From Ignavibacteria bacterium (GTDB lineage Bacteria > Bacteroidota > Ignavibacteria > Ignavibacteriales > Ignavibacteriaceae), in NCBI GenBank assembly GCA_030684555.1, contig JAUXVN010000115.1:57800-121799 (forward strand): 64,000 bases of DNA, written 5' to 3'. The notes below the pieces were generated by a model. That model made no database searches. It saw only the letters and a list, made by a program, of their open reading frames with translations, and was not told where the DNA came from. Of the stretch, positions 9,270 to 19,413 are shown piece after piece. Every line of letters starts with the position of its first letter. The stretch's first letter is position 1. Position numbers and translations under genes: made by a program.

Positions 9270-11324
9270 ATGAAAAGATTAATACTTGTTTTATTTGTAT
9301 TATTCAACCTTTCTTCAACAAATCTTTTTTCGCAGGCACTAAGTGGAGACTACTTCATTCCACAAGGCGCAAATCCAAAAGGATTTCCTACACTTAGCGA
9401 TGCAGTCACTTCAATCAATACAAACGGAGTTGCAGGAGCAGTTACATTTTTATTGGATGCAGATACATTAAGAGAAAATTCTTTCGTTTTCAGTGCAACA
9501 TTATCAGCAGACAGCAGTTTGACTATTAAACCTGCCCCCGGCAGGAATGTAGTTTTATTTGTTTCCTCAAGCGCTTCGGTTGGTAACGGTCCTTTCATGA
9601 TTGGTTTTACTAAAGGATATGTAACATTTGATGGAAGTAATAATGGGACCAGCAGCCGTAATTTGATTGTTTCGACTGAACAAATTGCACCTGTTGTTGA
9701 TTTACCTTTCACGTTAAACCATGCTGATGCTGATAACGTAGTTCTAAAGAATTTGATAATTAAGAACGTAATTGAAGGACAAACAAATTTTAGATATGGT
9801 GCTGTAATAAATGATCTTGGCGGCGTTACAGGATTTAAAGTTGAGAACTGTCAGATTGGAACACCAGAAAGACCGGTAAGACGTGATGCTTTAGCCCCAT
9901 GGGGTGGCGGAGCTACTGCTAACCAATTCTCGATTGTAAATAATCAATTGTATTGTGGTACACGCGGTGTTGCTACTATTTATCTTACAAATAGTGAGAT
10001 TATCGGTAATGAAATTAATATATTACCCACAACAGCCGCAGCAACTGATGCATACAACCACGGTATGTATATAACAGGGCATACAGGCAGTCTACTTATT
10101 CATGATAATGTTATTAATTGTATTGAAAAAACAGTTAATGCAAGTTCATATTTAATTGGAATTGCATTTGCAGGTAATGGTGGTGCAGAAACAGACATAA
10201 TCAGTGTTGTAAACAATATGATCAATATTGGAGCAGCCAATGAAACCCGTTATGCTTATGGTATAGGAATGCGTTCGACACAGGTGATGGGGAATTTAAA
10301 AGTTTATTATAATACGATTGTATTGAATAACACCGCTTCAACATTTGCAAGTCATGCTATTGGAAACCATACCAACGGTACCGGTGCAGTAAACATTGAT
10401 CTTCAAAATAATATTTTAATTAATAATCATGCAGGTAATGTTGGTTCATCAGCTATCGGTTTAACTCCTGCAACATCAGTTTTAAGTTCAAACCATAATT
10501 TACTCTACGCAAATCAAAATTTAGTTAATTATCAAGGAACACTTTATGCCAACTTAGCTGCATGGCAGGTAACTACACAAGATATTAATTCTGTGAGTAA
10601 ACAAGTGACTTTTGTTTCTGCAACCGATTTGCATTTAGCTGAATCCTTATATGGTGATGCCGACTTTTATGCTCTTCCGATGGTAGCAGTAACTACAGAT
10701 ATTGACGGAGATTTAAGACATTTAGTAAGCCCTTATAAAGGAGCAGATGAATTAATTGATCCTGTTCCAGTAGAATTCGCTTCATTCACATCATCTCTCA
10801 ATGGTAATGTAGTTACTTTGAACTGGACAACTGCATCTGAAACAAATAATGCCGGATTTGAAATTGAAAAATCTTCAGCAGTAAATGGCAATTTCGAAAA
10901 AATAGGATTTGTTAAAGGGTTCGGTACAACTGCTAATGTTCAGACATACTCATACAGTGAAACAGCAGACAACGGATCTTTTGTTTACAGATTAAAACAA
11001 ATTGATTTTGACGGTAAATACAATTATTCAAATGAAGTTAAAGTTGATATTGGATTACCGACAGAATTCACATTATCACAGAACTACCCAAATCCTTTTA
11101 ATCCAAATACATCAATCCAGTTTACAGTACCTGAATTATCACATGTACGCTTAGATGTATATTCGATTACAGGAGAGTTGGTTTCTACTTTGGTTAATGA
11201 AGTAAAAGAAATTGGTTCACATAACGTTTTATTTAATGCTTCAAGTCTATCAAGTGGTGTATATATATATCGCATGACAGCGGGTAATGTAGTAATTACG
11301 AAGAAGATGAATTTATTGAAATAA
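9270..11324 (+). CDS. T9SS-sorted extracellular protein with parallel beta-helix
   Basis: A 684-residue secreted protein. A signal peptide (MKRLILVLFVLFNLSSTNLFSQ) is followed by a long region (about 30-500) of short repeated strands rich in Asn and Gly, such as NIIVLNN-like turns, KNLIIKN, VENCQIG and YYNTIVLNN. This is typical of right-handed parallel beta-helices of the pectate-lyase fold that bind or cut polysaccharides, but I see no diagnostic catalytic motif. Around 500-590 lies a region (VPVEFASFTSSLNGNVVTLNW) typically seen just before sorting domains. Residues 600-684 are a type A sorting domain (LSQNYPNPFNPNTSIQFTVP, ending KKMNLLK). It is monocistronic, with its own terminator. Confidence 0.88.
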   Translation: MKRLILVLFVLFNLSSTNLFSQALSGDYFIPQGANPKGFPTLSDAVTSINTNGVAGAVTFLLDADTLRENSFVFSATLSADSSLTIKPAPGRNVVLFVSSSASVGNGPFMIGFTKGYVTFDGSNNGTSSRNLIVSTEQIAPVVDLPFTLNHADADNVVLKNLIIKNVIEGQTNFRYGAVINDLGGVTGFKVENCQIGTPERPVRRDALAPWGGGATANQFSIVNNQLYCGTRGVATIYLTNSEIIGNEINILPTTAAATDAYNHGMYITGHTGSLLIHDNVINCIEKTVNASSYLIGIAFAGNGGAETDIISVVNNMINIGAANETRYAYGIGMRSTQVMGNLKVYYNTIVLNNTASTFASHAIGNHTNGTGAVNIDLQNNILINNHAGNVGSSAIGLTPATSVLSSNHNLLYANQNLVNYQGTLYANLAAWQVTTQDINSVSKQVTFVSATDLHLAESLYGDADFYALPMVAVTTDIDGDLRHLVSPYKGADELIDPVPVEFASFTSSLNGNVVTLNWTTASETNNAGFEIEKSSAVNGNFEKIGFVKGFGTTANVQTYSYSETADNGSFVYRLKQIDFDGKYNYSNEVKVDIGLPTEFTLSQNYPNPFNPNTSIQFTVPELSHVRLDVYSITGELVSTLVNEVKEIGSHNVLFNASSLSSGVYIYRMTAGNVVITKKMNLLK

Positions 11325-11358
11325 TTTATCAGTAAATAATTCTAAAAAGAATTATCCG

Positions 11359-11394
11359 AAGGCTGTCTTTTCAAAAAGACAGCCTTTTTTATTT
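11359..11394 (+). terminator. Intrinsic terminator after beta-helix gene
   Basis: A 12-bp stem (11359-11370 with 11375-11386) around a TCAA loop is followed by a T run; a classic rho-independent terminator. Confidence 0.9.
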
Positions 11395-11541
11395 TAACTC
11401 ATTCAGGTTAACAACCAATATCCTTCCAACAATATTACTAAGATTATTTGTTGATGATTTCTTTTCAAATTTCATTGAAAAGTAGTTAAAAAAAATTTAA
11501 GTTTGATAATCAATTTATTAATTAAAATCAGGGGTTTCCCC

Positions 11542-12042
11542 ATGCACGATAAAAGTATAGAACTATTAAACAAAGCTGTTGCAGATGAACTTTATGCTGT
11601 TCATCAATATATGTATTTCCATTTTCATTGCGATGATCAGGGCTATGATTTACTCGCTTCACTATTTAAAAGAACTTCAATACAAGAGATGATACATATT
11701 GAACGTTTATCTGAAAGAATTTTATTTTTAAAAGGCGATGTTACAATGAGCGCCGCTTCTGAAGTTCAAAAAATTAAAGATGTAGCAGAAATGCTAAAAT
11801 TAGCTTCTAAAATGGAAGAAGAAAGTGCTACTGAATATAATGTTTGGGCTAATACATGCTCGGCAAATTCTGATGCAATTTCAAAGCAATTATTTGAAAG
11901 TTTAGTTGGTGAAGAAGAAAATCATTTCGATCAATATGATACTGAGTTAGCGAATCTGAAGAAATTTGGAGATGGTTATCTCGCACTTCAATCAATTGAA
12001 AGAAGCAAACTTCGACATGCAGCTCAAGGTCCAGTCGATTAA
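11542..12042 (+). CDS. bfr: Bacterioferritin
   Basis: Iron-storage protein that forms a 24-mer cage, oxidising Fe(II) at a di-iron centre. The 166-residue chain keeps all ferroxidase ligands at positions offset by two from E. coli Bfr: Glu16, Glu49, His52, Glu92, Glu125 and His128. It also keeps Met50, which corresponds to the heme-ligating Met at the dimer interface, so this is a heme-type bacterioferritin rather than a plain ferritin or Dps. The ATG at 11542, preceded by AGGGG, is preferred over one at 11503, which would add 13 non-family residues. It stands alone between terminator-like hairpins. Confidence 0.93.
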   Translation: MHDKSIELLNKAVADELYAVHQYMYFHFHCDDQGYDLLASLFKRTSIQEMIHIERLSERILFLKGDVTMSAASEVQKIKDVAEMLKLASKMEEESATEYNVWANTCSANSDAISKQLFESLVGEEENHFDQYDTELANLKKFGDGYLALQSIERSKLRHAAQGPVD

Positions 12043-12093
12043 TTTTTCTTCACAGAAACTTCTATTACTCTCGAATTAAGAATTTGGTTATAA

Positions 12094-12124
12094 ACCCTTC
12101 TCCTATTTACTGGAGGAGAAGGGT
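12094..12124 (+). terminator. Hairpin after bacterioferritin, possible terminator
   Basis: An 11-bp perfect stem (12094-12104 with 12114-12124) and 9-base loop lie between bfr and the DinB-like gene. The following ACTTTA is a weak U tract, so it may be a terminator or an mRNA-stabilising hairpin. Confidence 0.55.
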
Positions 12125-12166
12125 ACTTTAAGTTCTGATTTTTTAACTTATTAAATGAGGTGAGAA

Positions 12167-12631
12167 ATGCTTGAGTTTATTCTGAATATGCACAAATATG
12201 ATAAATGGGCTAACCAGCGTGTCCTTGATAGAATTCTTGTCGATAAACCGAAAGAGGAAAAGATAGTCTCTCTCTTCACACATATTTTAAAAGCTGATGA
12301 TATTTGGCTAAAGAGAATTAATAATGAGCCAATTAATACAGATAATTTTGCTCAATCGTTGAATGTGACTGAATTACAAAATTTTCTTAATGAATTAAAT
12401 GGATTAACAGACAACTATTTCAGTACTCTTACAGAAGAAAAACTTTCACAAGTCATCGAATATAGCAATCTGCAAGGGAAGAAATTCGGGAATAAACTTT
12501 CAGACATTTTGATACATCTCTTTAATCACGCCACTTATCACCGTGGACAGATTGCCCAATTGTTCCGAAAAGAAGATTTGAGAGCACCAATAACAGATTA
12601 CATAGTTTTCAAAAGGGAAAAATCGATGTAG
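12167..12631 (+). CDS. DinB-family metal-binding protein
   Basis: A 154-residue four-helix-bundle protein of the DinB/YfiT superfamily. The N-terminal helix starts MLEFILNMHKYDKWANQRVL. A central THILKADDIWLKRI helix and C-terminal LFNHATYHRGQIAQLFR supply the His triad that usually binds a divalent metal. Family members include thiol transferases for bacillithiol or mycothiol and DNA-damage-inducible proteins, so no exact reaction can be named. It precedes pyrK by about 120 bases and is not obviously linked to it. A GAGGTGAGAA ribosome site supports the start. Confidence 0.85.
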   Translation: MLEFILNMHKYDKWANQRVLDRILVDKPKEEKIVSLFTHILKADDIWLKRINNEPINTDNFAQSLNVTELQNFLNELNGLTDNYFSTLTEEKLSQVIEYSNLQGKKFGNKLSDILIHLFNHATYHRGQIAQLFRKEDLRAPITDYIVFKREKSM

Positions 12632-12750
12632 ATTTTTATTGTTAGAAAAAGAAAATATTCATAATTTTCACTTCACAATTAATACACATCGGGGAGACCC
12701 TCCGGATACGTTCAAATTATAGAGATAAAATTTAACCATTGGGTAAAAAA

Positions 12751-13512
12751 ATGTTCGTGACAGATGCAGTTGTAGAAAAAACAATTGAACTTGAGCATAA
12801 CATAATATTACTTCAAATATTTTCACCTGAAATTGCAAGGATAATAAAACCCGGACAGTTTCTTAATGTGAAAGTATCTGATTCAGTTTTTCCTTTGCTT
12901 AGAAGACCATTTAGCGTCTGTGATGTAGCGGGTGATTCAATATTTATAATGTTTAATATTTATGGTGAAGGCACAAAGTTGTTATCCCATAAAAATGTAG
13001 GTGATTTTATAAATATTCTTGGTCCACTCGGGAATGGTTTTCTAATTGAAGACGAATATGAAACTGCGATTATAGTAGCAGGCGGTTTGGGGGCTGCACC
13101 TTTTCCATTTCTTGAAAAAAAGATAAAGCCCGGGAAAAAGATAATATCCTTCATCGGTGGAAGAAATTACCGTGATGTTATAACATATGGAATGTCATCA
13201 GTTTTAGTGGCTACAGATGACGGCTCATTAGGTTTTGAAGGAAATGTTGTCCAACTTTTTCAAAATCATATTGGTCATTTCGATAAAGAAAAGATTAAAG
13301 TATTTGCATGCGGACCAAATGCGATGTTGCGGGCACTTCAAAAATTGACTTTATTCGAAAATATCAATTGTGAGGTTTCAACTGAATGTGCAATGGCTTG
13401 CGGTTTTGGAATATGTCAAGGCTGCCCAATAGAATCAACTTCAGAAGATCATAAATATCTTTTAGTTTGCAAAGATGGTCCGGTTTTTAATGCGAAAGAT
13501 GTGGTGATATAG
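12751..13512 (+). CDS. pyrK: Dihydroorotate dehydrogenase B electron-transfer subunit
   Basis: FAD and [2Fe-2S] subunit that passes electrons from the PyrD flavin to NAD+ in the class 1B dihydroorotate dehydrogenase of pyrimidine synthesis. The flavin-binding RRPFSVCD motif lies near residue 50 and the nucleotide-binding VAGGLGAAPF segment near 110. The [2Fe-2S] ligands match the family spacing exactly: Cys217-x4-Cys222-x2-Cys225-x14-Cys240. The start is uncertain: ATG at 12751, chosen here, or an in-frame TTG at 12739 that adds four residues. Its stop codon overlaps the GTG start of pyrD (TAGTG), so the subunits are translationally coupled. Confidence 0.94.
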   Translation: MFVTDAVVEKTIELEHNIILLQIFSPEIARIIKPGQFLNVKVSDSVFPLLRRPFSVCDVAGDSIFIMFNIYGEGTKLLSHKNVGDFINILGPLGNGFLIEDEYETAIIVAGGLGAAPFPFLEKKIKPGKKIISFIGGRNYRDVITYGMSSVLVATDDGSLGFEGNVVQLFQNHIGHFDKEKIKVFACGPNAMLRALQKLTLFENINCEVSTECAMACGFGICQGCPIESTSEDHKYLLVCKDGPVFNAKDVVI

Positions 13513-14429
13513 TGGATAAAATTGATCTTTCGCTTGAAATTGGAGGATTGAAATTTAAAAATCCCGTTTTGCTTGCCTCCGGAACAGTAGGTTACGGAAA
13601 TGAAATCTCAGAATTTGTTGATCTAAATAAAATTGGTGGAATTGTTACCAAATCATTAAGTTTAAAACCAAGAAAAGGAAATCCTCCGCAGAGAATAGTC
13701 GAAACTGCATCGGGCATGTTAAATGCAATCGGTTTGGCAAACGTTGGTGTTGAATCCTTCTTAAAGGATAAGATTCCGTTTCTCAAAGGTTATAAAACAA
13801 ATCTGATTTGTAATATTGCAGCAAGTTCAATTGAAGAATATGTAGAATGTACAAGAATATTAACTTCTGAAGATGCAATTTCAGCATTTGAAATTAATGT
13901 TTCTTGTCCTAACGTGAAAGATGGGGGATTAGAGTTCGGAAACAATTTATCAGCAGTCGGAAAAATTACATCTGCGGTGAAAGGGGTAACGAGAAAACCA
14001 ATTATTATCAAACTTTCCCCTAATGTATCAAGAATTTCTGATTTTGCTAAAGTTGTCAAAGAAGAAGGTGGAGATGCAGTTTCAGCTATTAATACTCTTG
14101 TTGGAACGGCATTTAACATTTGGACCAAAAAGCCGAAAATTTTCAACGTTACAGGAGGTCTATCAGGACCAGCAATTAAGCCGGTTGCTTTAGCAAAAGT
14201 TCTGGAAATCAAACGTAAAGTTGATATACCAATTATCGGCATCGGTGGAATTATGAATTGGCAGGATGCAGTTGAGTTTATGATTGTCGGAGCTTCTGCA
14301 TTCCAGGTTGGGACAGCTAACTTCATTCAACCGAATAGTGCTGAGTTGATTATCGAAGGATTGATTGAGTATTGTAAAAAAATGGATATTACAAAATTAT
14401 CTGAAATAACAGGATCATTTTTAATCTAA
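13512..14429 (+). CDS. pyrD: Dihydroorotate dehydrogenase, catalytic subunit (class 1B)
   Basis: FMN enzyme that oxidises dihydroorotate to orotate. At 305 residues it has the length of class 1 enzymes. Visible motifs are NPVLLASGTVGYG near residue 16, the substrate loop NAIGLANVGVE near 69, and INVSCPNVKDGG near 130, with the catalytic Cys typical of class 1B and 1A (class 2 has Ser). Farther on are IIKLSPNV and the phosphate-binding PIIGIGGIMNWQDAVEFMIVGA. Pairing with pyrK makes the 1B assignment firm. It starts with GTG within the pyrK stop codon. Confidence 0.96.
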   Translation: MDKIDLSLEIGGLKFKNPVLLASGTVGYGNEISEFVDLNKIGGIVTKSLSLKPRKGNPPQRIVETASGMLNAIGLANVGVESFLKDKIPFLKGYKTNLICNIAASSIEEYVECTRILTSEDAISAFEINVSCPNVKDGGLEFGNNLSAVGKITSAVKGVTRKPIIIKLSPNVSRISDFAKVVKEEGGDAVSAINTLVGTAFNIWTKKPKIFNVTGGLSGPAIKPVALAKVLEIKRKVDIPIIGIGGIMNWQDAVEFMIVGASAFQVGTANFIQPNSAELIIEGLIEYCKKMDITKLSEITGSFLI

Positions 14430-14437
14430 ATATTGTT

Positions 14438-15700
14438 ATGAATAAAGAAACAGCCCTCGAAAAACTATTCTCTCTCCATACTTTGGGAATTAAGCTTGGT
14501 TTAGAAAATATAGTTAAATTTCTTAAACTGTTAGGAAATCCCCAGGAAAAAATTAAATGCTTTCACGTTGCCGGATCAAACGGAAAGGGGAGTACAGCTT
14601 CCTTTATTGCAAGTATTCTAAAAGAAGCAGATTACAAAACAGGTCTTTATACTTCACCCCATTTCGTCAATTTTAATGAAAGAATTAGAATAAATGGTTT
14701 AGAGATTGATGATCAATTTGTAGTTAATTTTATTGAACTGCATGAAAAATATATTTTTGAAAATAAATTGACATTCTTTGAAGTTACTACTGCAATGGCT
14801 TTCCATTATTTTAAAGAGATGGGTGTTGATTATGCTGTTATCGAAACTGGACTTGGTGGTAGATTGGACGCCACAAATGTCATTAATCCGATTGGTGTTG
14901 TAATTACTTCAATTAGTCTTGAACATACTAATATTCTTGGTGATACAATTGAACTCATCACGAAAGAAAAAGCAGCAATTATTAAAAAGAATTGTAAAGT
15001 TTTTTTAGGCTACATCCCTGAATCTTCAGAAAAACTAATTGAGGAAATTTGTGACAAAATAGATGTTGAAATATTTAAACTCGAAGACAACATCATAGTA
15101 AGGGAAAATTTTGTTGAACTTTATAATGAAGAACTGAATATCGATAAATTAAATTCACCTTTACGGGGTTATTATCAACGATATAATGCTGTATTGGCAG
15201 CCCTGACTGTTTACAAATGTCTTGATATTCACAATGAAAAAATTATAGAAAAAGGAATCCAAAACGTAGTTGTAAATACCGGTTTATCGGGAAGATATGA
15301 AATTGCTAAAAACAGACCACTCATTATACTTGATTCAGCTCATAACCTGGAAGGTATCTCAAACTTTCTTAACGAATTTCGTTTAGAAGAAAATAAGTAT
15401 ATAAAGAAAAGTTTACTTTTTACGGCGATGCGCGATAAATTAGTATTTCAGATGCTTGTTTTACTTAATTCACATTTTGATACAATTTATGTTACGGAAC
15501 TTACTTTTGAACGGGGACTTAAAATAAAGGAATTACAGGAACTTGCAGAAGAATCTGATATTAAAGTCACTCCCGTTCAAATAAAAGAATTTTTGAAAGA
15601 ATATTTAAGCAAGAACGCTAAGGATGAATGTCTTGTTATCACCGGAAGTATGTATTTATTAGGTGAAGTTAAAAAAATATTACCGGAACTAACTCCTTGA
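14438..15700 (+). CDS. folC: Bifunctional folylpolyglutamate / dihydrofolate synthase
   Basis: Mur-ligase-fold enzyme that adds Glu to dihydropteroate and to folates. The P-loop is FHVAGSNGKGSTASFIASIL (residues about 43-62). The following TGLYTSPHFVNFNERIRING and ETGLGGRLDATNVINP segments are folate/Mg-binding hallmarks, and the second domain has ILDSAHNLEGISNFL. The 420-residue length is usual. The gene begins 8 bases after pyrD, so it is probably transcribed with pyrK-pyrD, a nucleotide/folate grouping. Confidence 0.95.
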   Translation: MNKETALEKLFSLHTLGIKLGLENIVKFLKLLGNPQEKIKCFHVAGSNGKGSTASFIASILKEADYKTGLYTSPHFVNFNERIRINGLEIDDQFVVNFIELHEKYIFENKLTFFEVTTAMAFHYFKEMGVDYAVIETGLGGRLDATNVINPIGVVITSISLEHTNILGDTIELITKEKAAIIKKNCKVFLGYIPESSEKLIEEICDKIDVEIFKLEDNIIVRENFVELYNEELNIDKLNSPLRGYYQRYNAVLAALTVYKCLDIHNEKIIEKGIQNVVVNTGLSGRYEIAKNRPLIILDSAHNLEGISNFLNEFRLEENKYIKKSLLFTAMRDKLVFQMLVLLNSHFDTIYVTELTFERGLKIKELQELAEESDIKVTPVQIKEFLKEYLSKNAKDECLVITGSMYLLGEVKKILPELTP

Positions 15701-15840
15701 CATTCGGAAAGAAAAATTGCATTTTTTCAATCGGAAGTTCAAATTCATTTTACACCTCCGAGAAACATCTAAAATATTTCAATTAAACATGATTATTTCA
15801 AAACATTTTTCAATTTAAATTACATTAATAAAGGTTAGTT

Positions 15841-17094
15841 ATGCCAATGGATATTTCTGAACTCAAGTCAAAAAAAATTGTAGAACTCAATGCAATTTCG
15901 AAAGAATTAGGAATTACGGGTTATTCAGACTTGAGAAAACAAGAATTGATTTTCAAAATTCTTGAAGCACAAACATCAAAAGACGGATTAACATTCTCAC
16001 GCGGCGTCTTAGAAGTTTTGCCCGATGGTTATGGTTTTCTTAGATCATCGGATTATAATTATCTCCCATCCCCGGATGATATATATGTTTCACCCTCGCA
16101 AATAAAAAAATTCAGTCTTAGAACCGGTGATTATGTCAGCGGACAGGTTAGACCTCCAAAAGATGGAGAGAGATTTTTTGCACTCCTAAGAGTTGAAGCT
16201 GTGAATGGTTTGGATCCGGCAGGCATAAGAGAACGTACACTGTTTGATAATTTAATTCCGGTTTACCCAACAAAAAGATTAATTCTTGAATCCGCCCCGG
16301 GTGAATGGTCGATGAGAATAATGGATCTTCTTTCTCCCATCGGAAAAGGTCAGAGAGGTTTAATTGTTTCTCCGCCAAAAAGTGGTAAAACAATTCTTCT
16401 TCAAAAAATAGCTAACTCAATTACGCGAAATAATCCGGATGTAAAATTAATTATTCTTTTGATCGACGAACGTCCGGAAGAAGTAACAGATATGGAAAGA
16501 ATGGTAAAAGCTGAAGTAATCAGTTCTACATTCGATGAACCTGCTGAACGTCACGTACAAGTCGCCGATATGGTTATTGAAAAGGCAAAACGTATGGTTG
16601 AAGCAAATGAGGATGTTGTAATTTTACTTGATAGTATTACAAGATTAGCCCGTGCACATAATATCGTGGTTCCGCATAGTGGTAGAATTCTATCCGGTGG
16701 TATTGATTCTAATGCTCTTCACAAACCTAAAAGATTTTTCGGTGCTGCAAGAAATACAGAAGACGGCGGCAGTTTAACCATTATTGCTACAGCATTGATC
16801 GATACCGGCAGCAGAATGGATGATGTTATTTTTGAAGAATTCAAAGGTACCGGAAATATGGAAATTGTCTTGAATCGTGATCTTAGTGATAGAAGAATTT
16901 TTCCTGCCTTAGATGTTAACAGATCAGGTACAAGAAGAGAAGAATTATTAATGAAAGAGGACGATCTTGCAAAAGTATGGATTCTTAGAAAAATTCTGAG
17001 TGACTTTGCACCTGTTGAAGCAATGGAATTCCTTCTTGATAAAATGAGAGGAACTCGTAATAATAAAGAATTTCTTTCTGTAATGAATAGTTAG
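15841..17094 (+). CDS. rho: Transcription termination factor Rho
   Basis: Hexameric RNA helicase that ends transcription. The N-terminal Rho_N helix-extension-helix ([22 protein letters not shown]) is followed by the RNA-binding cold-shock-like domain with [30 protein letters not shown]. The ATPase domain has Walker [16 protein letters not shown] (near residue 177) and Walker [19 protein letters not shown]-loop/R-loop region follows, with [32 protein letters not shown]. At 417 residues it is a compact Rho without the long N-terminal insertion found in many Bacteroidetes. The next gene starts 9 bases later. Confidence 0.97.
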   Translation: MPMDISELKSKKIVELNAISKELGITGYSDLRKQELIFKILEAQTSKDGLTFSRGVLEVLPDGYGFLRSSDYNYLPSPDDIYVSPSQIKKFSLRTGDYVSGQVRPPKDGERFFALLRVEAVNGLDPAGIRERTLFDNLIPVYPTKRLILESAPGEWSMRIMDLLSPIGKGQRGLIVSPPKSGKTILLQKIANSITRNNPDVKLIILLIDERPEEVTDMERMVKAEVISSTFDEPAERHVQVADMVIEKAKRMVEANEDVVILLDSITRLARAHNIVVPHSGRILSGGIDSNALHKPKRFFGAARNTEDGGSLTIIATALIDTGSRMDDVIFEEFKGTGNMEIVLNRDLSDRRIFPALDVNRSGTRREELLMKEDDLAKVWILRKILSDFAPVEAMEFLLDKMRGTRNNKEFLSVMNS

Positions 17095-17103
17095 AGGTTT
17101 ATC

Positions 17104-19407
17104 GTGCTGAAACATCATTCATTTATTTTGATGTTAATTATTGTTTCTATTACATCATTTCAATTTGAACTATTTGCGCAGATAAGTGATACAACAAAAT
17201 ATCCCTGGCCGATAGGAACGATGAATCAGCAAATAAATATAGGCGGTACTTTTGCAGAATATAGAAGTACAAGTGCAGCCGGGCACTATCATAATGGTAC
17301 TGATATTTCAGGTGCCGCAGGTACACCCGTTTATGCAGTATTACCGGGAATTGTTCGTGTCGCTTATCATGATGGATCAACCGGATATGATTCTTATGTA
17401 AGAGTTGAAGCAACAATAAACGGACTAGCAAAGCATATTACTTACTACCACACAATTCCTACGGTTTCAGTTGGACAATCAGTTTCGTTTGGACAACAAA
17501 TTTCAACAATCGCAATTGACCATGTACATCTAATAGAATATCGACTTGGAACAGGTGTTTCAAGTACACATTTAAATGCTATTAGGCCTGATGGCGGATT
17601 AGTCCCTTATGTTGACACCTGGAAACCATACATAAGATATGTAAAATTCCGAATTGATAACTCAACAACTCTATTATCACCAACACAATTGGGTGGAAAG
17701 GTTGATATCATTGTTCATGTTGAGGAGGGGAATGGGGCTTCATCGGCGGCTTTGAACAACGGTACGTATGAAATTGGTTATAAAATTCTTTCCGAAGATA
17801 GACAGACTGTTGTCTTCAATCCACCAGCCGATGGAATAAGATTTAGATATTACAATAAACCTGCCGATAGTTACGTAAACATTAACTATTATCAGCCTGA
17901 ATCTAATACATCTATGCATGTTTATAATGTAACAAATGGTTCGGGTGCAGTTAATGTTGCGAATAGTCAAGTAGTTACGAACAATTTTTGGGATACTGAT
18001 TCATTACCATATGGAGCATATACTGTTATGGTCTTTACAAAAGATACACGTGGTAATACAGATACAGTTTATATTCCGGTAGTAACTACCGAGCAGGATC
18101 TAATAGCTCCGGGACAGCCGCATCTCCGTTATGTTAAAAAAGATTCAACAAATTATTTTTCATTATCATGGCAAGAACCAACCGATCTTGATGTGAAAGG
18201 TTACAGATTATTTTATAGTTTTAATGGAACTACATATCAACTGAGAGATAATGAAACTGTTTTACCTAAAGGTACAGTTCAGAAACAATATTATTTTAAC
18301 CAATCCCTTCCGCTTTATTTTAAAATTGTAGCTGTTGATACTGTATTTATTCCAAACGTAAGTATACAATCTGATGTTTATGGTGTCAGAATGTTAAATG
18401 ATGAACACAAAATATTAATTGTCGATGGTTTTAACAGATATGGTGGTAGTGGAAGTTGGGCGTTACCTTATCATGACTTTGTAATTAAACATGGTGAATC
18501 ATTTAACTTAAGTTTTGAATCAGCACATAATACCGAAATTATTTCAGGTAATTTTAATCTTAGTGATTATCATGTTGTAATTTGGATATTGGGAGATGAG
18601 TCGACCGCAGATCAAACTTTTTCTTCTTTAGAGCAAACCAAAATTAAAGAATATCTTGAAAACGGGGGAAAACTATTTGTCTCCGGTTCTGAAATAGGTT
18701 ACGAGTTAGGGAGTTCTTCAGCAACGATCTCAAGTAGAGATTTTTTTCAAGATTACTTAAAAGCAAAATATATTACAGATGATTCCGGAATTTTTTCAGC
18801 TTCTGGTTTCCCCGGTTCATTTTTTAACAATGTAAATTTTACCTACGGAGTAACTTCTTCAGGTTCACCTTATACAGAAGATTATCCTGACATTATTGAT
18901 ACTTTAAATAATAGTCTGCCCGCGTTGCGATATGGTGAAACAAATTCTTTGGCTGCAGTAAGCTATCAAGGGAAATTTGGAAGTTCGTTACAAGATGGAT
19001 CACTTTTTTATTTAGCTTTACCTTTTGAAACGATTTCCACATTAGAAAAACGTACTTATTTAATGAGTAAAGTGATGCAGTATTTTGGGCTTATTCCTGT
19101 GGGGGTACAAACCGAGCTTGAGGATAAAGTTACATCATTTGCTCTGAATCAAAATTATCCAAATCCATTTAATCCATCTACGGTCATTTCATTTTCCCTA
19201 CCGAAAAAGGGGATAGTAAAACTTCGTGTTTATGATATTTTAGGAAGTGAAATTTTAACATTAGTGGATAAAGAAATGGATGCAGGTAATTATAATTTTA
19301 CTTTTGATACAAACAGCATTAATAAAAACATCGCCAGCGGAATACTATTATATCGTTTAGAGACTGAGGGATTTACTCAAACGAAAAAAATGATTTTTCT
19401 TAAGTAA
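17104..19407 (+). CDS. T9SS-sorted protein with M23/LytM-like peptidase domain
   Basis: A 767-residue secreted protein with a GTG start preceded by AGAGG. The signal peptide ends near LFAQ. Residues about 40-165 read as an M23 metallopeptidase: HYHNGTDISGAAGTPVYAVLPG carries the HxGxD zinc site and HVHL the HxH motif. The zinc ligands are conserved, so it may cleave peptidoglycan or other peptides. The middle has Ig/Fn3-like modules. A Rossmann-like segment follows (KILIVDGFNRYGG ... VVIWILGDEST ... LENGGKLFVSGSEIG), reminiscent of class I glutamine-amidotransferase-like domains. The end (about 685-767) is a type A sorting domain with LNQNYPNPFNPSTVISFSLP. Surface or extracellular location is expected. 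Confidence 0.87.
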   Translation: MLKHHSFILMLIIVSITSFQFELFAQISDTTKYPWPIGTMNQQINIGGTFAEYRSTSAAGHYHNGTDISGAAGTPVYAVLPGIVRVAYHDGSTGYDSYVRVEATINGLAKHITYYHTIPTVSVGQSVSFGQQISTIAIDHVHLIEYRLGTGVSSTHLNAIRPDGGLVPYVDTWKPYIRYVKFRIDNSTTLLSPTQLGGKVDIIVHVEEGNGASSAALNNGTYEIGYKILSEDRQTVVFNPPADGIRFRYYNKPADSYVNINYYQPESNTSMHVYNVTNGSGAVNVANSQVVTNNFWDTDSLPYGAYTVMVFTKDTRGNTDTVYIPVVTTEQDLIAPGQPHLRYVKKDSTNYFSLSWQEPTDLDVKGYRLFYSFNGTTYQLRDNETVLPKGTVQKQYYFNQSLPLYFKIVAVDTVFIPNVSIQSDVYGVRMLNDEHKILIVDGFNRYGGSGSWALPYHDFVIKHGESFNLSFESAHNTEIISGNFNLSDYHVVIWILGDESTADQTFSSLEQTKIKEYLENGGKLFVSGSEIGYELGSSSATISSRDFFQDYLKAKYITDDSGIFSASGFPGSFFNNVNFTYGVTSSGSPYTEDYPDIIDTLNNSLPALRYGETNSLAAVSYQGKFGSSLQDGSLFYLALPFETISTLEKRTYLMSKVMQYFGLIPVGVQTELEDKVTSFALNQNYPNPFNPSTVISFSLPKKGIVKLRVYDILGSEILTLVDKEMDAGNYNFTFDTNSINKNIASGILLYRLETEGFTQTKKMIFLK

Positions 19408-19413
19408 ATTCTT

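Noticed and set aside
12739..12750. TTG start for pyrK four codons upstream
   Set aside because: ATG at 12751 is the more usual codon; neither has a strong ribosome site, so the choice is tentative.
13790..14326. A long open frame opposite pyrD
   Set aside because: Antisense to a well-conserved gene in every part; composition is that of a shadow frame.
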